Below are positions 41,942 through 51,277 of a stretch of 64,000 nt of DNA, piece by piece. The notes below the pieces were generated by a model. It saw only the letters and a program-made list of their open reading frames with translations, searched no databases and was not told the DNA's origin. Origin of the DNA: CAVWTN01 sp963757945 (GTDB lineage: Bacteria; Vulcanimicrobiota; Vulcanimicrobiia; Vulcanimicrobiales; Vulcanimicrobiaceae). Numbering within the stretch: the first letter of the stretch is position 1; every line of letters starts with the position of its first letter. The stretch covers positions 2,170,001-2,234,000 of the forward strand of contig CAVWTN010000002.1 in assembly GCA_963757945.1 (NCBI GenBank). Reading direction: 5' to 3'. The translations under genes and the position numbers were made by a program.

Positions 41942-41962
41942 CCCCGCGCGGTTTACGCGGGG
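41942..41962 (-). terminator. Hairpin in the leader of the livK-type gene
   Basis: CCCCGCG (41942-41948) pairs with CGCGGGG (41956-41962) across seven bases, 27 bases upstream of the start. It may terminate transcription arriving from the pseudogene or act on the leader of the intact gene. Confidence 0.35.
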
Positions 41963-42027
41963 CGCGTTCGGAAACCTTGGCCGCTTTGGCCCCGCGGCAG
42001 CAGGTCGATGCGCACGAACTCGGCGCA

Positions 42028-42061
42028 GACTGCCCGGCGCGCGAGAACCCGCCGGGCAGTC
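42028..42061 (-). terminator. Strong stem-loop after the livK-like pseudogene
   Basis: GACTGCCCGGCG (42028-42039) and CGCCGGGCAGTC (42050-42061) form a perfect 12-base-pair stem with a ten-base loop, eleven bases after the pseudogene's TAG. There is no T-run. It looks like a retained terminator. Confidence 0.5.
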
Positions 42062-42072
42062 TGCCGCGCGGC

Positions 42073-42572
42073 CTAGTTCTTCAGGTCGATCCGGCTGACG
42101 AACTCCGCCTTGCTGCTCTTGACCTCGTAGAGGCTCAAGATCGGTGCGGTCTGCGCGCGGGTCGGGAACGAGCCGTTGCCGGCGCCGAGCGCCTTCGAGA
42201 TCGCGGCGATGATGATCTTCGCAGCCGAGTCCGTTGCTGACCTGCTGCCGGCGGAGCAGCCCGCCGCCCGTCACCGAAACGCCGCCGTAGAAGATGACGC
42301 CGGCGCCGGTCGCGCGCGCTTTCGTCAAAAGCGGCGTGAAGTCGGTTTGATTCGGGCTGAGATGCTCGTGGCCGAGAATCGTTCCGCCCTGCGCGCCGAA
42401 CTGCTGCTCGAAGACGTCGGCGAGCCCCTTGCCGTACGTCTCGTTGTCGTCGACGACGAAGGCCTTGGCGAGGCCGAGTTTGCGCGCGAACGATGCGCCC
42501 GCTGCACCCTGCCGCGAGTCGAGCGTGCTGAGGCGGAAGAACGAGTTCACCTCGGGATGCGCGACACGGCTA
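42073..42572 (-). pseudogene. Decayed second copy of the livK-type binding protein gene
   Basis: The strand reads RVAHPEVNSFFRLSTLDSRQ and on to TGGGLLRRQQV, closely matching the middle of the intact neighbour. It then jumps, in another frame, to AAKIIIAAISKALGAGNG, and after PTRAQ jumps again to TAPILSLYEVKSSKAEFVSR, ending IDLKN and TAG at 42073. Relative to the intact gene it lacks the first 40 percent and two internal blocks. It is a tandem duplicate that has lost function by deletions. Confidence 0.88.
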
Positions 42573-42759
42573 TGTTGACGACGATCTTACGCGCGCACGA
42601 AACTCACACCGGCGCTCCTAGGGGAGCGGCAGAGGGACAACAAGCGCAACAGAAAGCAGATCGGTTCATCGACAGGTCGTTAAGCATACGGCTTCCCGCT
42701 TTCAAGACCTACAGCGCGGCGGAGGGCCCGCCGCCGCGGCCGGGAAACGACGCGGCGTT

Positions 42760-43437
42760 GTGACGTTGCGCCAAATCGGTTCGATCGTTCGCCCTTCTCT
42801 GCCCCGCGAGCTGACGGTGCGGACCGTGCGGGAGGATGAGTTCACCGACGAGGGATCACTGTCGGAACTCTCGGTGGGCTCGGCGCGCTTCCAGGTGAAT
42901 GCGCCGCATCTGCAGTTCGCCCGATCGCGCTTCACGAGCGTCAGCCTCGCCGAAAGCCGCTTGCCGTGGCTGGACGCGTCCGACGTCGAGTTTCACGAAT
43001 GCAATCTCTCGAACGTGAGACTCTCGGAGGCATCGTTCCGGAGCGTGTCGTTCGCACAGTGCAAACTCACCGGGATCCATGTAGCGAATGCCACGCTCAC
43101 GAACGTTGAATTTACGAACTGCGTGCTGGAGCTGGCATCGTTCAGCAAGGTGAAGTTCAAGGGGGTCACGTTCGAGGGTTGTCAACTGCGCGAATCCGAT
43201 TTCGCCGAGGTCGTTTTCGATCGCGTGCGTTTCGCGGACTGCAATCTTTCGCGCGCGACCTTCGCGGGCGTGCGCACGCAGCACTCGGAGATGCGCCGCT
43301 GCGGCATGAGCGGGTTACGCGGCATCGGGCAGCTGCGCGGGATCGCCATGGAACGCGAAGGGATCCTCGCTCACGCCGAGCTCTTTGCAGCGGAGCTTGG
43401 CATCCGCAGCCTTACGGCGGATGAAGAACTGGACTAA
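42760..43437 (+). CDS. Pentapeptide-repeat protein
   Basis: A 225-residue protein starting at GTG. From about residue 45 to 180 it follows the A(D/N)LXX-like five-residue periodicity of the right-handed quadrilateral beta-helix: ARFQVNAPHLQFARSRFTSV, FHECNLSNVRLSEASFRSVS, FEGCQLRESDFAEVVFDRVR. The N-terminal 40 residues and a C-terminal helix (LAHAELFAAELGI) cap the helix. Some relatives mimic DNA and protect gyrase, but most have no known function. Ordinary methionine starts are absent nearby. Confidence 0.87.
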   Translation: MTLRQIGSIVRPSLPRELTVRTVREDEFTDEGSLSELSVGSARFQVNAPHLQFARSRFTSVSLAESRLPWLDASDVEFHECNLSNVRLSEASFRSVSFAQCKLTGIHVANATLTNVEFTNCVLELASFSKVKFKGVTFEGCQLRESDFAEVVFDRVRFADCNLSRATFAGVRTQHSEMRRCGMSGLRGIGQLRGIAMEREGILAHAELFAAELGIRSLTADEELD

Positions 43438-43450
43438 CGACCCCGAGCTA

Positions 43451-43813
43451 TCAGTCCGCGGCGGGCTGCCAAAGCTCGATACGGTTTCCTTCCGGGTCGG
43501 TAAACCAGCCAAATGTCCCAAAGTCGTAGCTTTCGCGTTTGGGATCGACCGCGACGCCTTCGCTTGCCAGGCGGTCCAGCACTCCATCGAGATCATCAAC
43601 CTGGAGGTTGACCATCGCTTTCTGTTCCCGGGGAAAATACTCATCATCCTGCGCGAAGAAGGCGAAGACGACTTGAGCGCGTTGCGCTGAGGCAGGAAAA
43701 GTGAACGATCCATGCGACCTCGTCAAACCGAGATGCTGTTCGTACCATCGATAGAGAGCCTCCGGATCATTCGCTCGGAAGAATGCGCCGCCAACACCGG
43801 TGATTGATGCCAT
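43451..43813 (-). CDS. VOC-family (glyoxalase/bleomycin resistance-like) protein
   Basis: A 120-residue protein when started at 43813 (MASITGVGG), which has GGGGA seven bases upstream; the frame is open 12 codons further. The opening GVGGAFFRANDPEALYRWYE and the closing GTFGWFTDPEGNRIELWQP are the paired betaalphabetabetabeta modules of the VOC fold, with the metal-ligand glutamate in IELW. The substrate is unknown. It converges on the pentapeptide gene 13 bases away. Confidence 0.9.
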   Translation of the reverse strand: MASITGVGGAFFRANDPEALYRWYEQHLGLTRSHGSFTFPASAQRAQVVFAFFAQDDEYFPREQKAMVNLQVDDLDGVLDRLASEGVAVDPKRESYDFGTFGWFTDPEGNRIELWQPAAD

Positions 43814-43881
43814 GCTGTCCCCTATCAAGAACGTGCGAGCCCGAGCCATGCGGGTTCCCGCTAGGCTACGGGCTTAGACGC

Positions 43882-44547
43882 TCAGACGAAGCGGGCGATC
43901 TCGTCGGGGCGCAGGCGGGGCAGGCGCGGGAACGTGCGCTTGCCGTCGTCGTAACCGAGATTGATCAGATAGAGCGAGATCCAGCGGCCGTCCGGGAAGA
44001 ACGCATCGTCGACGATCTTGCGATCGAAGCCGGCCATCGGCCCGCAATCGAGGCCGAGCGCGCGGGCGGCGACGATGAAGTAGCCCATCTGCAGGAGCGC
44101 GTTGTCGCGCGCGAACGCGCGCGTCGTCTCGGCCTTCTCGGGCCCCTTGAACGTGTCGCCCATCGTCGGGCGGGCGGGGAACGTTTCGGCAAACCTCTCG
44201 TAAAAGAAGAGATCGGCGGCGACGATCGCGGTCGCGGGCGCGAGCATCGTCTTCTCGCGATTGCCCTCGCTCAGCGAGGGCTCCAGGCGTTTCTTCGCCT
44301 CGGCCGATTCGACGAAGACGTAGCGCACGGGCAATGAGTTGGCGCTCGTCGGGCCGAGCTCGGCCAACTCCACGACGCGTTCCAAGAGTTCGCGGGGAAG
44401 CGGCCGGGGCAGGAAGCCGTTCGCCGAGCGCGCTTCGAGGAAGATCGAACGCAGCGCGTTCTCATCGAGCGCCCGCGCTTGCTTGAGCGCGATGACGTCA
44501 TCGATCGATAGGGCGGTCTCGGACGGCTCGAGATTCAATAGGTCCAT
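43882..44547 (-). CDS. Nitroreductase family protein, RutE/HadB (malonic semialdehyde reductase) type
   Basis: A 221-residue FMN-dependent reductase. ARSANGFLPRPLPRELLERV, ELAELGPTSANSLPVRYVFV and LDCGPMAGFDRKIVDDAFFP match the RutE branch, which reduces malonic semialdehyde to 3-hydroxypropionate in pyrimidine degradation. No other rut genes are nearby, so a general nitroreductase role is equally possible. It is divergent from the peptide transporter genes. Confidence 0.88.
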   Translation of the reverse strand: MDLLNLEPSETALSIDDVIALKQARALDENALRSIFLEARSANGFLPRPLPRELLERVVELAELGPTSANSLPVRYVFVESAEAKKRLEPSLSEGNREKTMLAPATAIVAADLFFYERFAETFPARPTMGDTFKGPEKAETTRAFARDNALLQMGYFIVAARALGLDCGPMAGFDRKIVDDAFFPDGRWISLYLINLGYDDGKRTFPRLPRLRPDEIARFV

Positions 44548-44682
44548 GGTATCGAGACCCCCCGGCAGATGGCGAAGGTTGCCCGGCGCATCGAGGCGAC
44601 GCCGGCCAAGCGGCTGGAGAACGGCGAGCGGCCGTCGAACGGCTCGGCCTCTTGGGCGATCTCTTCAACGGCGAGCGGAGGC

Positions 44683-46221
44683 ATGTTGAGCGATATGAGA
44701 GTCCGGCGAGCCTTGGTGTTTCTCGGCGCTTGCGCGCTGCTGCTCTCGGCGGCGGCCGTGCGCCTGCCGGTCGCGCGCGCGGCCGACGCGACGGTCACGA
44801 TCTCGCAAGGGGTCGATCCGGTCACGATGGACCCGCTCAAGCGGACGATCACGCCGACGACGAACGCGCAGCTCAATCAGTTCGATACACTGCTGCGCCA
44901 CGATCGCGACGGCCGCCTGGTCCCATGGATCGCCGAAGCGTATCGGCACGTTTCGCCGACGGTGTGGGAGTTCAAGCTGCACCACAACGTCAAGTTCTGG
45001 AACGGCGATCCGCTGACCAGCGCCGACGTGAAGTTCTCGATCGAGAAGATCAAGGATCCGGCCGAGGCCTCGGAACAGACGCCCCGCGTCGCCACGATCG
45101 ATCACGTCGAGACGCCCGACCCCTACACCGTACTGTTCGTCACCGTCAAGCCGACCGCGACGATCCCCGGCTTTCCGTGGCTCACGGCGATCGTCGATGC
45201 GAAGTATTGGAAAGAACACGGCGACGCGTATCAGGCGGAGCACCCGATGGGCAGCGGCGCGTACGTCTTCAAATCGTGGCGTAAGGACGAGGAGCTCGAT
45301 CTCGACGCGAACCCGAACTACTGGCGCGGCAAACCCCCGATCGATCACGTGATCTTCAAACCGATTCCGGAGGCGGCCGCCCGCGTCGCCGCGCTGCGCA
45401 CCGGCGAGACCGATCTGATCGTCAACGTCCCGACGCAAGATCTCCCGCAGATCGAGAGCGGTGCGAACACGAAGCTCGAGAGCGCGCGCAGCGCCCGCGT
45501 GCTGTTCATCGCGTTCAACACGACGAGGCCCGGGCCGCAGACGAACAAGCTCGTGCGCCAAGCGTTCAACTACGCGATCGACGTCCCGTCGATCATCAAG
45601 AACGTGCTTGGCGGGCACGGCTTCCCGGTCTCGACCCCGATCCCGTCGAGCTTCTTTGGATACGACGCCAAGATTCCGCTGTACCATCACGATCTCGCCA
45701 AAGCCAAGGCCCTACTCGCGCAGGCGGGGTTCCCGGACGGCAAGGGACTCGAGCTCGTGCTGCAAGCGCCGGTCGGACGCTACAACAAGGATAAGGAGAT
45801 CGCCGAAGCGATCGCCGGCCAGCTCAGCGAGACCGGCGCGAAGGTGCGCACGAACATTCAGGAGTGGACGATCTACGTCAACCAGACGCGCACTCGCGCG
45901 CTGACGCCGCTGTACGAATTGGGCTGGGGCAACGATAGCTACGACGCGGACAACACGCTGACGAGCCTGCTGACCGCCGACGCGCCGCTGGCGACCTGGA
46001 GCACGCCCGAGACCGACAAGCTGATCTCCGATGCGCGCTTCGAGCTCGATCCGACGAAGCGGCAGGCGCTCTATTCAAAGGCCCTGACCGTCATCCACGA
46101 CGACGCGCCGTGGCTCTTTCTCTTCCAATACGAGGATCTCTACGCGACGAGCAAGCGGCTGGTCTGGCAAGCGCGCGGCGACGAGCTGATCCTCTGCGAT
46201 GAGATGAAGTTCCGGCTCTGA
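44683..46221 (+). CDS. ABC transporter substrate-binding protein, family 5 (peptide/nickel type)
   Basis: A 512-residue exported solute-binding protein. The signal peptide (MRVRRALVFLGACALLLSAA) ends near VARAAD. TISQGVDPVTMDPLKRTITP opens the mature protein, and AYRHVSPTVWEFKLHHNVKF with WNGDPLTSADVKFSIEKIKD are DppA/OppA hallmarks. A second start at 44695 is possible. It is followed by two permease genes in the same direction with short spacing, forming a DppABC-like unit that lacks DppD and DppF ATPases within the window. Confidence 0.92.
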   Translation: MLSDMRVRRALVFLGACALLLSAAAVRLPVARAADATVTISQGVDPVTMDPLKRTITPTTNAQLNQFDTLLRHDRDGRLVPWIAEAYRHVSPTVWEFKLHHNVKFWNGDPLTSADVKFSIEKIKDPAEASEQTPRVATIDHVETPDPYTVLFVTVKPTATIPGFPWLTAIVDAKYWKEHGDAYQAEHPMGSGAYVFKSWRKDEELDLDANPNYWRGKPPIDHVIFKPIPEAAARVAALRTGETDLIVNVPTQDLPQIESGANTKLESARSARVLFIAFNTTRPGPQTNKLVRQAFNYAIDVPSIIKNVLGGHGFPVSTPIPSSFFGYDAKIPLYHHDLAKAKALLAQAGFPDGKGLELVLQAPVGRYNKDKEIAEAIAGQLSETGAKVRTNIQEWTIYVNQTRTRALTPLYELGWGNDSYDADNTLTSLLTADAPLATWSTPETDKLISDARFELDPTKRQALYSKALTVIHDDAPWLFLFQYEDLYATSKRLVWQARGDELILCDEMKFRL

Positions 46222-46241
46222 GAACCGCGCGCGCGAGTTAG

Positions 46242-47159
46242 GTGACGGCGTACATCGTCCGCCGCTTCGCGGGCGCGCTGTGGGTCGTGCTGGGCGTCGC
46301 CACGACCGTTTTCATCGTGCTGCACTTGACCGGCGATCCGGCGGCCGTCATGATGCCGCTCGAGGCGACGGCCGAACAAGTCGCTGTGTTCCGTCACGAG
46401 GAGGGCTTCGATCGCCCGCTGATCGTGCAGTACGGAACGTTCATGTGGGCCGCGCTGCACGGCAACTTCGGTGACTCGCTGCGCCACGGCGAGCCCGCGC
46501 TCGGGGTCGCCCTGGAGCGCCTGCCGGCTTCGGGCGAGCTCGCGCTCACGGCGCTGACGCTCGCGCTGCTCGTCGCCGTTCCGATCGGGATCCTCGCGGC
46601 CGTGCGCCGTAATTCGGCGATCGATCTTGGCGCGCGCGTGTTCGCGCTGCTGGGGCAGAGCGCGCCGGTCTATTGGCTCGGCTTGATGCTGATCCTGGTG
46701 TTCGGCGTGCAACTCGGCTGGTTTCCGGTCAGCGGGATCGGCGGCGTGCGTCACTTGATTCTGCCGGCCGTCACCCTCGGACTCTTCTCGATGGCGAAGA
46801 TCATGCGCCTGACCCGCAGCGCGATGCTCGACATCCTCAACAGCGACTTCCTGCGCACGGCGCGCGCCAAAGGCGTCCAGCCGTTGCGTTTGATCACGCA
46901 CCACGCGCTGCGCAACGCGTGGATCCCGATCGTGACGGTCGTCGGCATCGAACTTGGAACGCTGCTCTCGCAGGCGATCATCACCGAGACGATCTTCTCG
47001 TGGCCCGGGATCGGAAGGCTCGCGGTGCAGGCGATCTACGATCGCGACTACCCGGTCGTCGAAGTGATCGTGCTGATCTCGGCGGTCTCGTTCGTCGTCA
47101 TCAACTTAGCGGTCGACCTCGCTTACGCGGCGCTCGATCCGCGGATCCGGTACGACTGA
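46242..47159 (+). CDS. Peptide/nickel ABC transporter permease, DppB type
   Basis: A 305-residue inner-membrane permease starting at GTG. Six helices are predicted. The extended periplasmic loop after helix 1 (DRPLIVQYGTFMWAALHGNF, GDSLRHGEP) and the EAA loop (FLRTARAKGVQPLRLITHHA) are typical of DppB/OppB. TETIFSWPGIGRLAVQAIYD closes the domain. It begins 20 bases after the binding-protein gene, and its stop overlaps the next start (TGATG), so it is translationally coupled. Confidence 0.94.
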   Translation: MTAYIVRRFAGALWVVLGVATTVFIVLHLTGDPAAVMMPLEATAEQVAVFRHEEGFDRPLIVQYGTFMWAALHGNFGDSLRHGEPALGVALERLPASGELALTALTLALLVAVPIGILAAVRRNSAIDLGARVFALLGQSAPVYWLGLMLILVFGVQLGWFPVSGIGGVRHLILPAVTLGLFSMAKIMRLTRSAMLDILNSDFLRTARAKGVQPLRLITHHALRNAWIPIVTVVGIELGTLLSQAIITETIFSWPGIGRLAVQAIYDRDYPVVEVIVLISAVSFVVINLAVDLAYAALDPRIRYD

Positions 47160-48058
47160 TGCGCGCCGTGCTGCTCGGCGACGTCGTGATCGAAGAGCAG
47201 GCGCCGCGCCGGCGCGCTTTCGCGCGCTCGCTCTTCGCAGGCCCGGCGCCGGTCGCGGGGGCCGCGATCGGCGCGATCGTGCTGCTGTGCGCGATCTTGG
47301 CGCCGCTGATCGCGCCGCACGATCCGAACGCGCAAGCGCTCGCGCTCGCGCAGAAGCCGCCGATGTGGCTCGCGGGGGGCGAGCGCGCCTACGTTCTGGG
47401 CACGGACGACCTCGGGCGCGACATCCTCTCGCGCATCATCTGGGGCGCGCGCGTCGCGCTGATCGTCGGTTTCTCGGTCGTCGCGATCGGCGGAACGATC
47501 GGCGTCGCGCTCGGCCTGACGGCGGGCTACGTCGGCGGCTTCGTGGACGACCTCATCGCACGCTTCGCCGACATCCAGCTCGCTTTTCCGCTGGTGCTGC
47601 TTGCGATCGCCGTCGTCGGCGTGATCGGGCCGGGCCTCTGGACGATCATCGGGACGCTCGGCGTCACGAGCTGGGTGCAGTACGCGCGCGTCGTGCGCGC
47701 GGAGACGCTGGCGCTGCGCGATCGCGAGTTCGTGCAGGCGGCCGTCGCGACCGGTCTCGCGCCCGCCCGCATCATGCTGCGCCACATCCTGCCGAACATC
47801 GCCTCGTCGATCAGCGTGCTCGCGACCTTCGAAGTCGCGCGCGCGATCATCCTGGAGAGCGCGCTCTCGTTCTTGGGCCTGGGCGTTCCGCAATCGACGC
47901 CCTCTTGGGGCGCGATGCTGGCCGACGGGCGGCAGTATCTCGACACGTCGTGGTGGCTGGGACTGTTCCCGGGGCTGGCCATCTCGCTGACGGTGCTGGG
48001 CACGAACCTCTTTGGTGACGGCCTGCGCGACGCGCTCGATCCGCGCTCGCGAGGCTGA
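47159..48058 (+). CDS. Peptide/nickel ABC transporter permease, DppC type
   Basis: A 299-residue permease partner of the DppB-type protein. GTDDLGRDILSRIIWGARVA is the DppC/OppC signature, the EAA loop is EFVQAAVATGLAPARIMLRH, and SALSFLGLGVPQSTPSWGAM completes the domain. Start and upstream stop overlap as TGATG. No ATP-binding subunit gene follows: after 60 bases an aspartic protease gene begins. The importer must borrow ATPases encoded elsewhere. Confidence 0.94.
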   Translation: MRAVLLGDVVIEEQAPRRRAFARSLFAGPAPVAGAAIGAIVLLCAILAPLIAPHDPNAQALALAQKPPMWLAGGERAYVLGTDDLGRDILSRIIWGARVALIVGFSVVAIGGTIGVALGLTAGYVGGFVDDLIARFADIQLAFPLVLLAIAVVGVIGPGLWTIIGTLGVTSWVQYARVVRAETLALRDREFVQAAVATGLAPARIMLRHILPNIASSISVLATFEVARAIILESALSFLGLGVPQSTPSWGAMLADGRQYLDTSWWLGLFPGLAISLTVLGTNLFGDGLRDALDPRSRG

Positions 48059-48118
48059 GTCTTCGAAGCGCGGCACGCTTACTCAAGGGGGCCAACCTGC
48101 CGCGTAGAAGCCCGAAGC

Positions 48119-49702
48119 ATGAGAAGGCTTGCTTGGGAAGCTCTTACTACTAAGCTTCTTTCGGTGTTTGCCGTTGGCGCCGCGCTCGTGACGGCGAGCG
48201 CGCCGGCGCGCGCCGACGACGCCGCGACCCTGCTCGCCAAGCACAAGGCCTTCGCCGGCTGGTCGTTCGGCGACGGAACGTACAAGACGCTCGTGACCGA
48301 ATGGACGGTGACGAACGCGAAGGACGGCAAGGTCGAGGGGCGTGCCACCGAGCGCACGGCGGGCGCGCTCGACCGCGCGGACTACAAAGACGAATCCAGC
48401 GGGCTGCAATCCCATCATGGATTCACCGGGAAGCTCTTCTGGGATTCCGGCGCCAATGGGTTCACGACGAAGATCGTCGGCGATGAAGCGAGATTTTTCG
48501 TCGCGCGCAGCCTCGTTTTCGGCGAGGCGGCCACAGCCGCAAGCGGGACGTACGAAGGCGTTCGATCGATCGACGGCAAGAGCTATCCGGTCGTGCGCGT
48601 GAAGATCGACGCCTCGCTTCCCGTCGACCTCTATATCGACGATTCCGGCGCATATCGCCGGTTCGTCATCGATCCGGGCGGCGCATCCGAAACAGCGTAC
48701 GATGCGCTCGATACGAGCGAGCCGCTGGCCGGCAAGAAGATCATCAGCAAATATACGGTGCAGCGTACCACGTATTCGTTGCAGAAGGCGACGGCCAACG
48801 CGACGATCGCAAACGAGGATCTGCGGCCGCCCCCGGCGACCGCCTCATGGACGTTCGGCGCAGGCGCTCCGGTCCCGATCAAAGTGACGTCCAGACGTAT
48901 TTTCGTGACTGCGACCGTCAACGGGATCGAGGGGCATTTCATTCTCGACACGGGCGCCGATGCGATCGTGCTCGACGACGCCTTCGCGAAGCGCGCCCAT
49001 GCGGAAACCGTACGCTCCGATACGGCAGTCGGAATCGGCGGCGCGACGAAATCAACGGTCGCGCGCGTAAAGACGCTCAAGATCGGCGATAATACGCTCT
49101 CGAACGCAATCGTCTCGACGATTGCACTTGGTTTGGATGGGGCTGGGGACCGCGAGGGGCGGGACGGCCTCATCGGTTACGACCTCCTGGGTGCCGCCAT
49201 CGTGGACCTCAGTCTGGACGACGGCACGCTGACGCTCTACGATCCGGCCAAGGTTCAGCCCGACACGAGCGCGGGGATCCCGGTGCTCGTCGATCTTTCG
49301 ACCGCGACGCCCGTCGTGTCGATGAGGCTGAACGATCGGGTCGACGTGCGAGCGACCCTCGATAGCGGCAATCCGGTCGACGTGGTGTTCGATCGGGATC
49401 TCGTCTTGAAACACGGCCTGCAGTTCATGATCGACCCGGACCCTGCGAAGCTGGCCGCAAGGGAGCTCATGGGCGGGATCGGCGGCTACACGTATGTCGA
49501 GTGCGGCAAGTTGCAAAGCTTGCAACTTGGGCCAATCTCGTATCTCGCCCCGCCGGCCTGCATGGGGTACGCGATCAACGGTTCCAGCAGCAGCGATCGC
49601 GACGTGCTCGTCGGCTTCGACTTGCTCAAGCACTTCAACATCGTCTTCGACTACCCGGAGGCGACCGTGGTGCTGCAGCAGCGCAAGCACGACCCGGCAT
49701 AA
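48119..49702 (+). CDS. Secreted aspartic protease-like protein with two retropepsin-type lobes (copy 1)
   Basis: A 527-residue exported protein: signal peptide (LLSVFAVGAALVTASAPARA), a 220-residue N-terminal domain of unknown fold (HKAFAGWSFGDGTYKTLVTE), then two lobes each with a catalytic-type motif, HFILDTGADAIVLDD (D277) and ATLDSGNPVDVVFDR (D415). The pair recalls the two aspartates of pepsin-like enzymes, here in a retropepsin-type (PF13650-like) background. The N-terminal domain resembles an LolA-like sensor. It is followed after 12 bases by a close paralogue. Confidence 0.82.
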   Translation: MRRLAWEALTTKLLSVFAVGAALVTASAPARADDAATLLAKHKAFAGWSFGDGTYKTLVTEWTVTNAKDGKVEGRATERTAGALDRADYKDESSGLQSHHGFTGKLFWDSGANGFTTKIVGDEARFFVARSLVFGEAATAASGTYEGVRSIDGKSYPVVRVKIDASLPVDLYIDDSGAYRRFVIDPGGASETAYDALDTSEPLAGKKIISKYTVQRTTYSLQKATANATIANEDLRPPPATASWTFGAGAPVPIKVTSRRIFVTATVNGIEGHFILDTGADAIVLDDAFAKRAHAETVRSDTAVGIGGATKSTVARVKTLKIGDNTLSNAIVSTIALGLDGAGDREGRDGLIGYDLLGAAIVDLSLDDGTLTLYDPAKVQPDTSAGIPVLVDLSTATPVVSMRLNDRVDVRATLDSGNPVDVVFDRDLVLKHGLQFMIDPDPAKLAARELMGGIGGYTYVECGKLQSLQLGPISYLAPPACMGYAINGSSSSDRDVLVGFDLLKHFNIVFDYPEATVVLQQRKHDPA

Positions 49703-49714
49703 CCGCGCCGGGAC

Positions 49715-51277
49715 ATGAGAAGGCCTGCTTGGGAATTTCTTACTACGAAGCTGTTTTCAGTGTTCGCCGTCGCCTCGATGCTCGCGACGGCGAGCGCGCC
49801 GGCGCGTGCCGACGACGCCGCGAGTTTGCTCGCCAAGCACAAGGCCTTCGCAGGCTGGTCGTTCGGCGATGGAACGTATAAGGCGCTGGTCACCGAATGG
49901 ACGGTGACGGACAAGAAGGATGGCAAGGTCCGGGAGCGTTTCACCGAGCGCGCCGTGGGTGCGATCGAGCGGACGGATTACAAGCTCGAACCCAGCGGCG
50001 AGGAAGAGCACGATGGATTCACCGGTAAGCTCTATTGGGGCTCTTACGAAAGTGGGTTCACGACGAGGATCGTCGGCGACGCAGCGAAATTCTTCGTCGC
50101 TCGCAATCTCGTCTTCGAGGAAGCGGCGACGGGCACGAACGGCACGTTCGAGGGCGTGCGCTCGATCGACGGCAAAAGCTATCCGGTCGTTCGCGTAAAG
50201 ATCGACGCGTCGCTTCCCGTCGACCTCTTTATCGACGAGTCCGGCGCATATCGACGGTTCATCATCGACCCGAACGGCGCATATGAGGCCACCTATGACG
50301 TGCTCGAGACGAGCGAGCCGCTGGCGGGCAAGAAGATCATCAGCAAGTATCTCGCGTTTCATCGCACCTATTCGCTGGAAAAGGCGACGGCCAACGTGAC
50401 GATCGCGAACGAGGATCTACGGCCGCCGCCGCCGAGCGCCTCGTGGACGTTCGGGTCGGGGGACCCGATCCCGATTAAAGTGACGCCCAGAAGCATGTTC
50501 CTGACCGCGACCGTCAACGGGGTCGAAGGGCATTTCATCTTGGACACAGGCGCCGGGGGGATCGTCCTCAACGCTCCTTTCGCGGCACGCGCGCACGTGG
50601 AAGTGATACGCCCGACGGCCGCCGTCGGAATCGGCGGCGAGCTGAAGCTGGAGATCGCGCGCATAAAGACGTTCAAGATCGGCGATAATACGCTCTCGAA
50701 CGCGATCGTTGCGACCAGTGCGCTGGATCTCGACGGGGAGGAAACCGGCGAGGGGAGAGACGGGCTCGTCGGCTACGGTCTCCTCAGCGGCGCCATCGTC
50801 GACCTCAGTTTGGACGACGGCACGCTCACGCTCTACGATCCGGCCAAGGTGCAGCCCGATACGCGAGCAGGGATTCCGCTGCTCGTCGATCTGTCGACCG
50901 GGGTGCCCATGGTATCGATGAAGCTCAACGATCGTGTCGACGTGCGAGCGACGCTCGATAGCGGAAATCCGGGCGACGTGCTCTTCGATCGGGATCTCGT
51001 CTTGAAGCACGGTGTGCGTTTCATGACCACGGGCCTTGGTTTCGTCGAGGGGCTTGGCGGCTCCACGGACGTCGAGTGCGGACGACTGCAAAGTCTGCGA
51101 CTCGGGCCGATCTTGTATCTCGCTCCACCGGCCTGCATGGGGTACGCCGTTTACGGCTCGTCGGGCAGCGATCGCGACGTGCTCGTCGGCTTCGACCTGC
51201 TCAAGAACTTCAACATCGTCTTCGACTACCCGGAGGCGACCTTCGTGCTGCAACGGCGCAAGACCGCACCGAGGTAG
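49715..51277 (+). CDS. Secreted aspartic protease-like protein with two retropepsin-type lobes (copy 2)
   Basis: A 520-residue paralogue of the preceding protein; the signal peptides and first 60 residues are nearly identical, and DNA similarity extends from the ATG. The catalytic-type aspartates fall at the same positions: D277 in ILDTGAGGIVLNA and D415 in ATLDSGNPGDVLFDR. Differences concentrate in the N-terminal domain loops (EESGF, YESGF) and around residues 440-460. Probably a recent tandem duplication with diverging substrate preference. It ends directly before the convergent lipoprotein gene. Confidence 0.82.
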   Translation: MRRPAWEFLTTKLFSVFAVASMLATASAPARADDAASLLAKHKAFAGWSFGDGTYKALVTEWTVTDKKDGKVRERFTERAVGAIERTDYKLEPSGEEEHDGFTGKLYWGSYESGFTTRIVGDAAKFFVARNLVFEEAATGTNGTFEGVRSIDGKSYPVVRVKIDASLPVDLFIDESGAYRRFIIDPNGAYEATYDVLETSEPLAGKKIISKYLAFHRTYSLEKATANVTIANEDLRPPPPSASWTFGSGDPIPIKVTPRSMFLTATVNGVEGHFILDTGAGGIVLNAPFAARAHVEVIRPTAAVGIGGELKLEIARIKTFKIGDNTLSNAIVATSALDLDGEETGEGRDGLVGYGLLSGAIVDLSLDDGTLTLYDPAKVQPDTRAGIPLLVDLSTGVPMVSMKLNDRVDVRATLDSGNPGDVLFDRDLVLKHGVRFMTTGLGFVEGLGGSTDVECGRLQSLRLGPILYLAPPACMGYAVYGSSGSDRDVLVGFDLLKNFNIVFDYPEATFVLQRRKTAPR

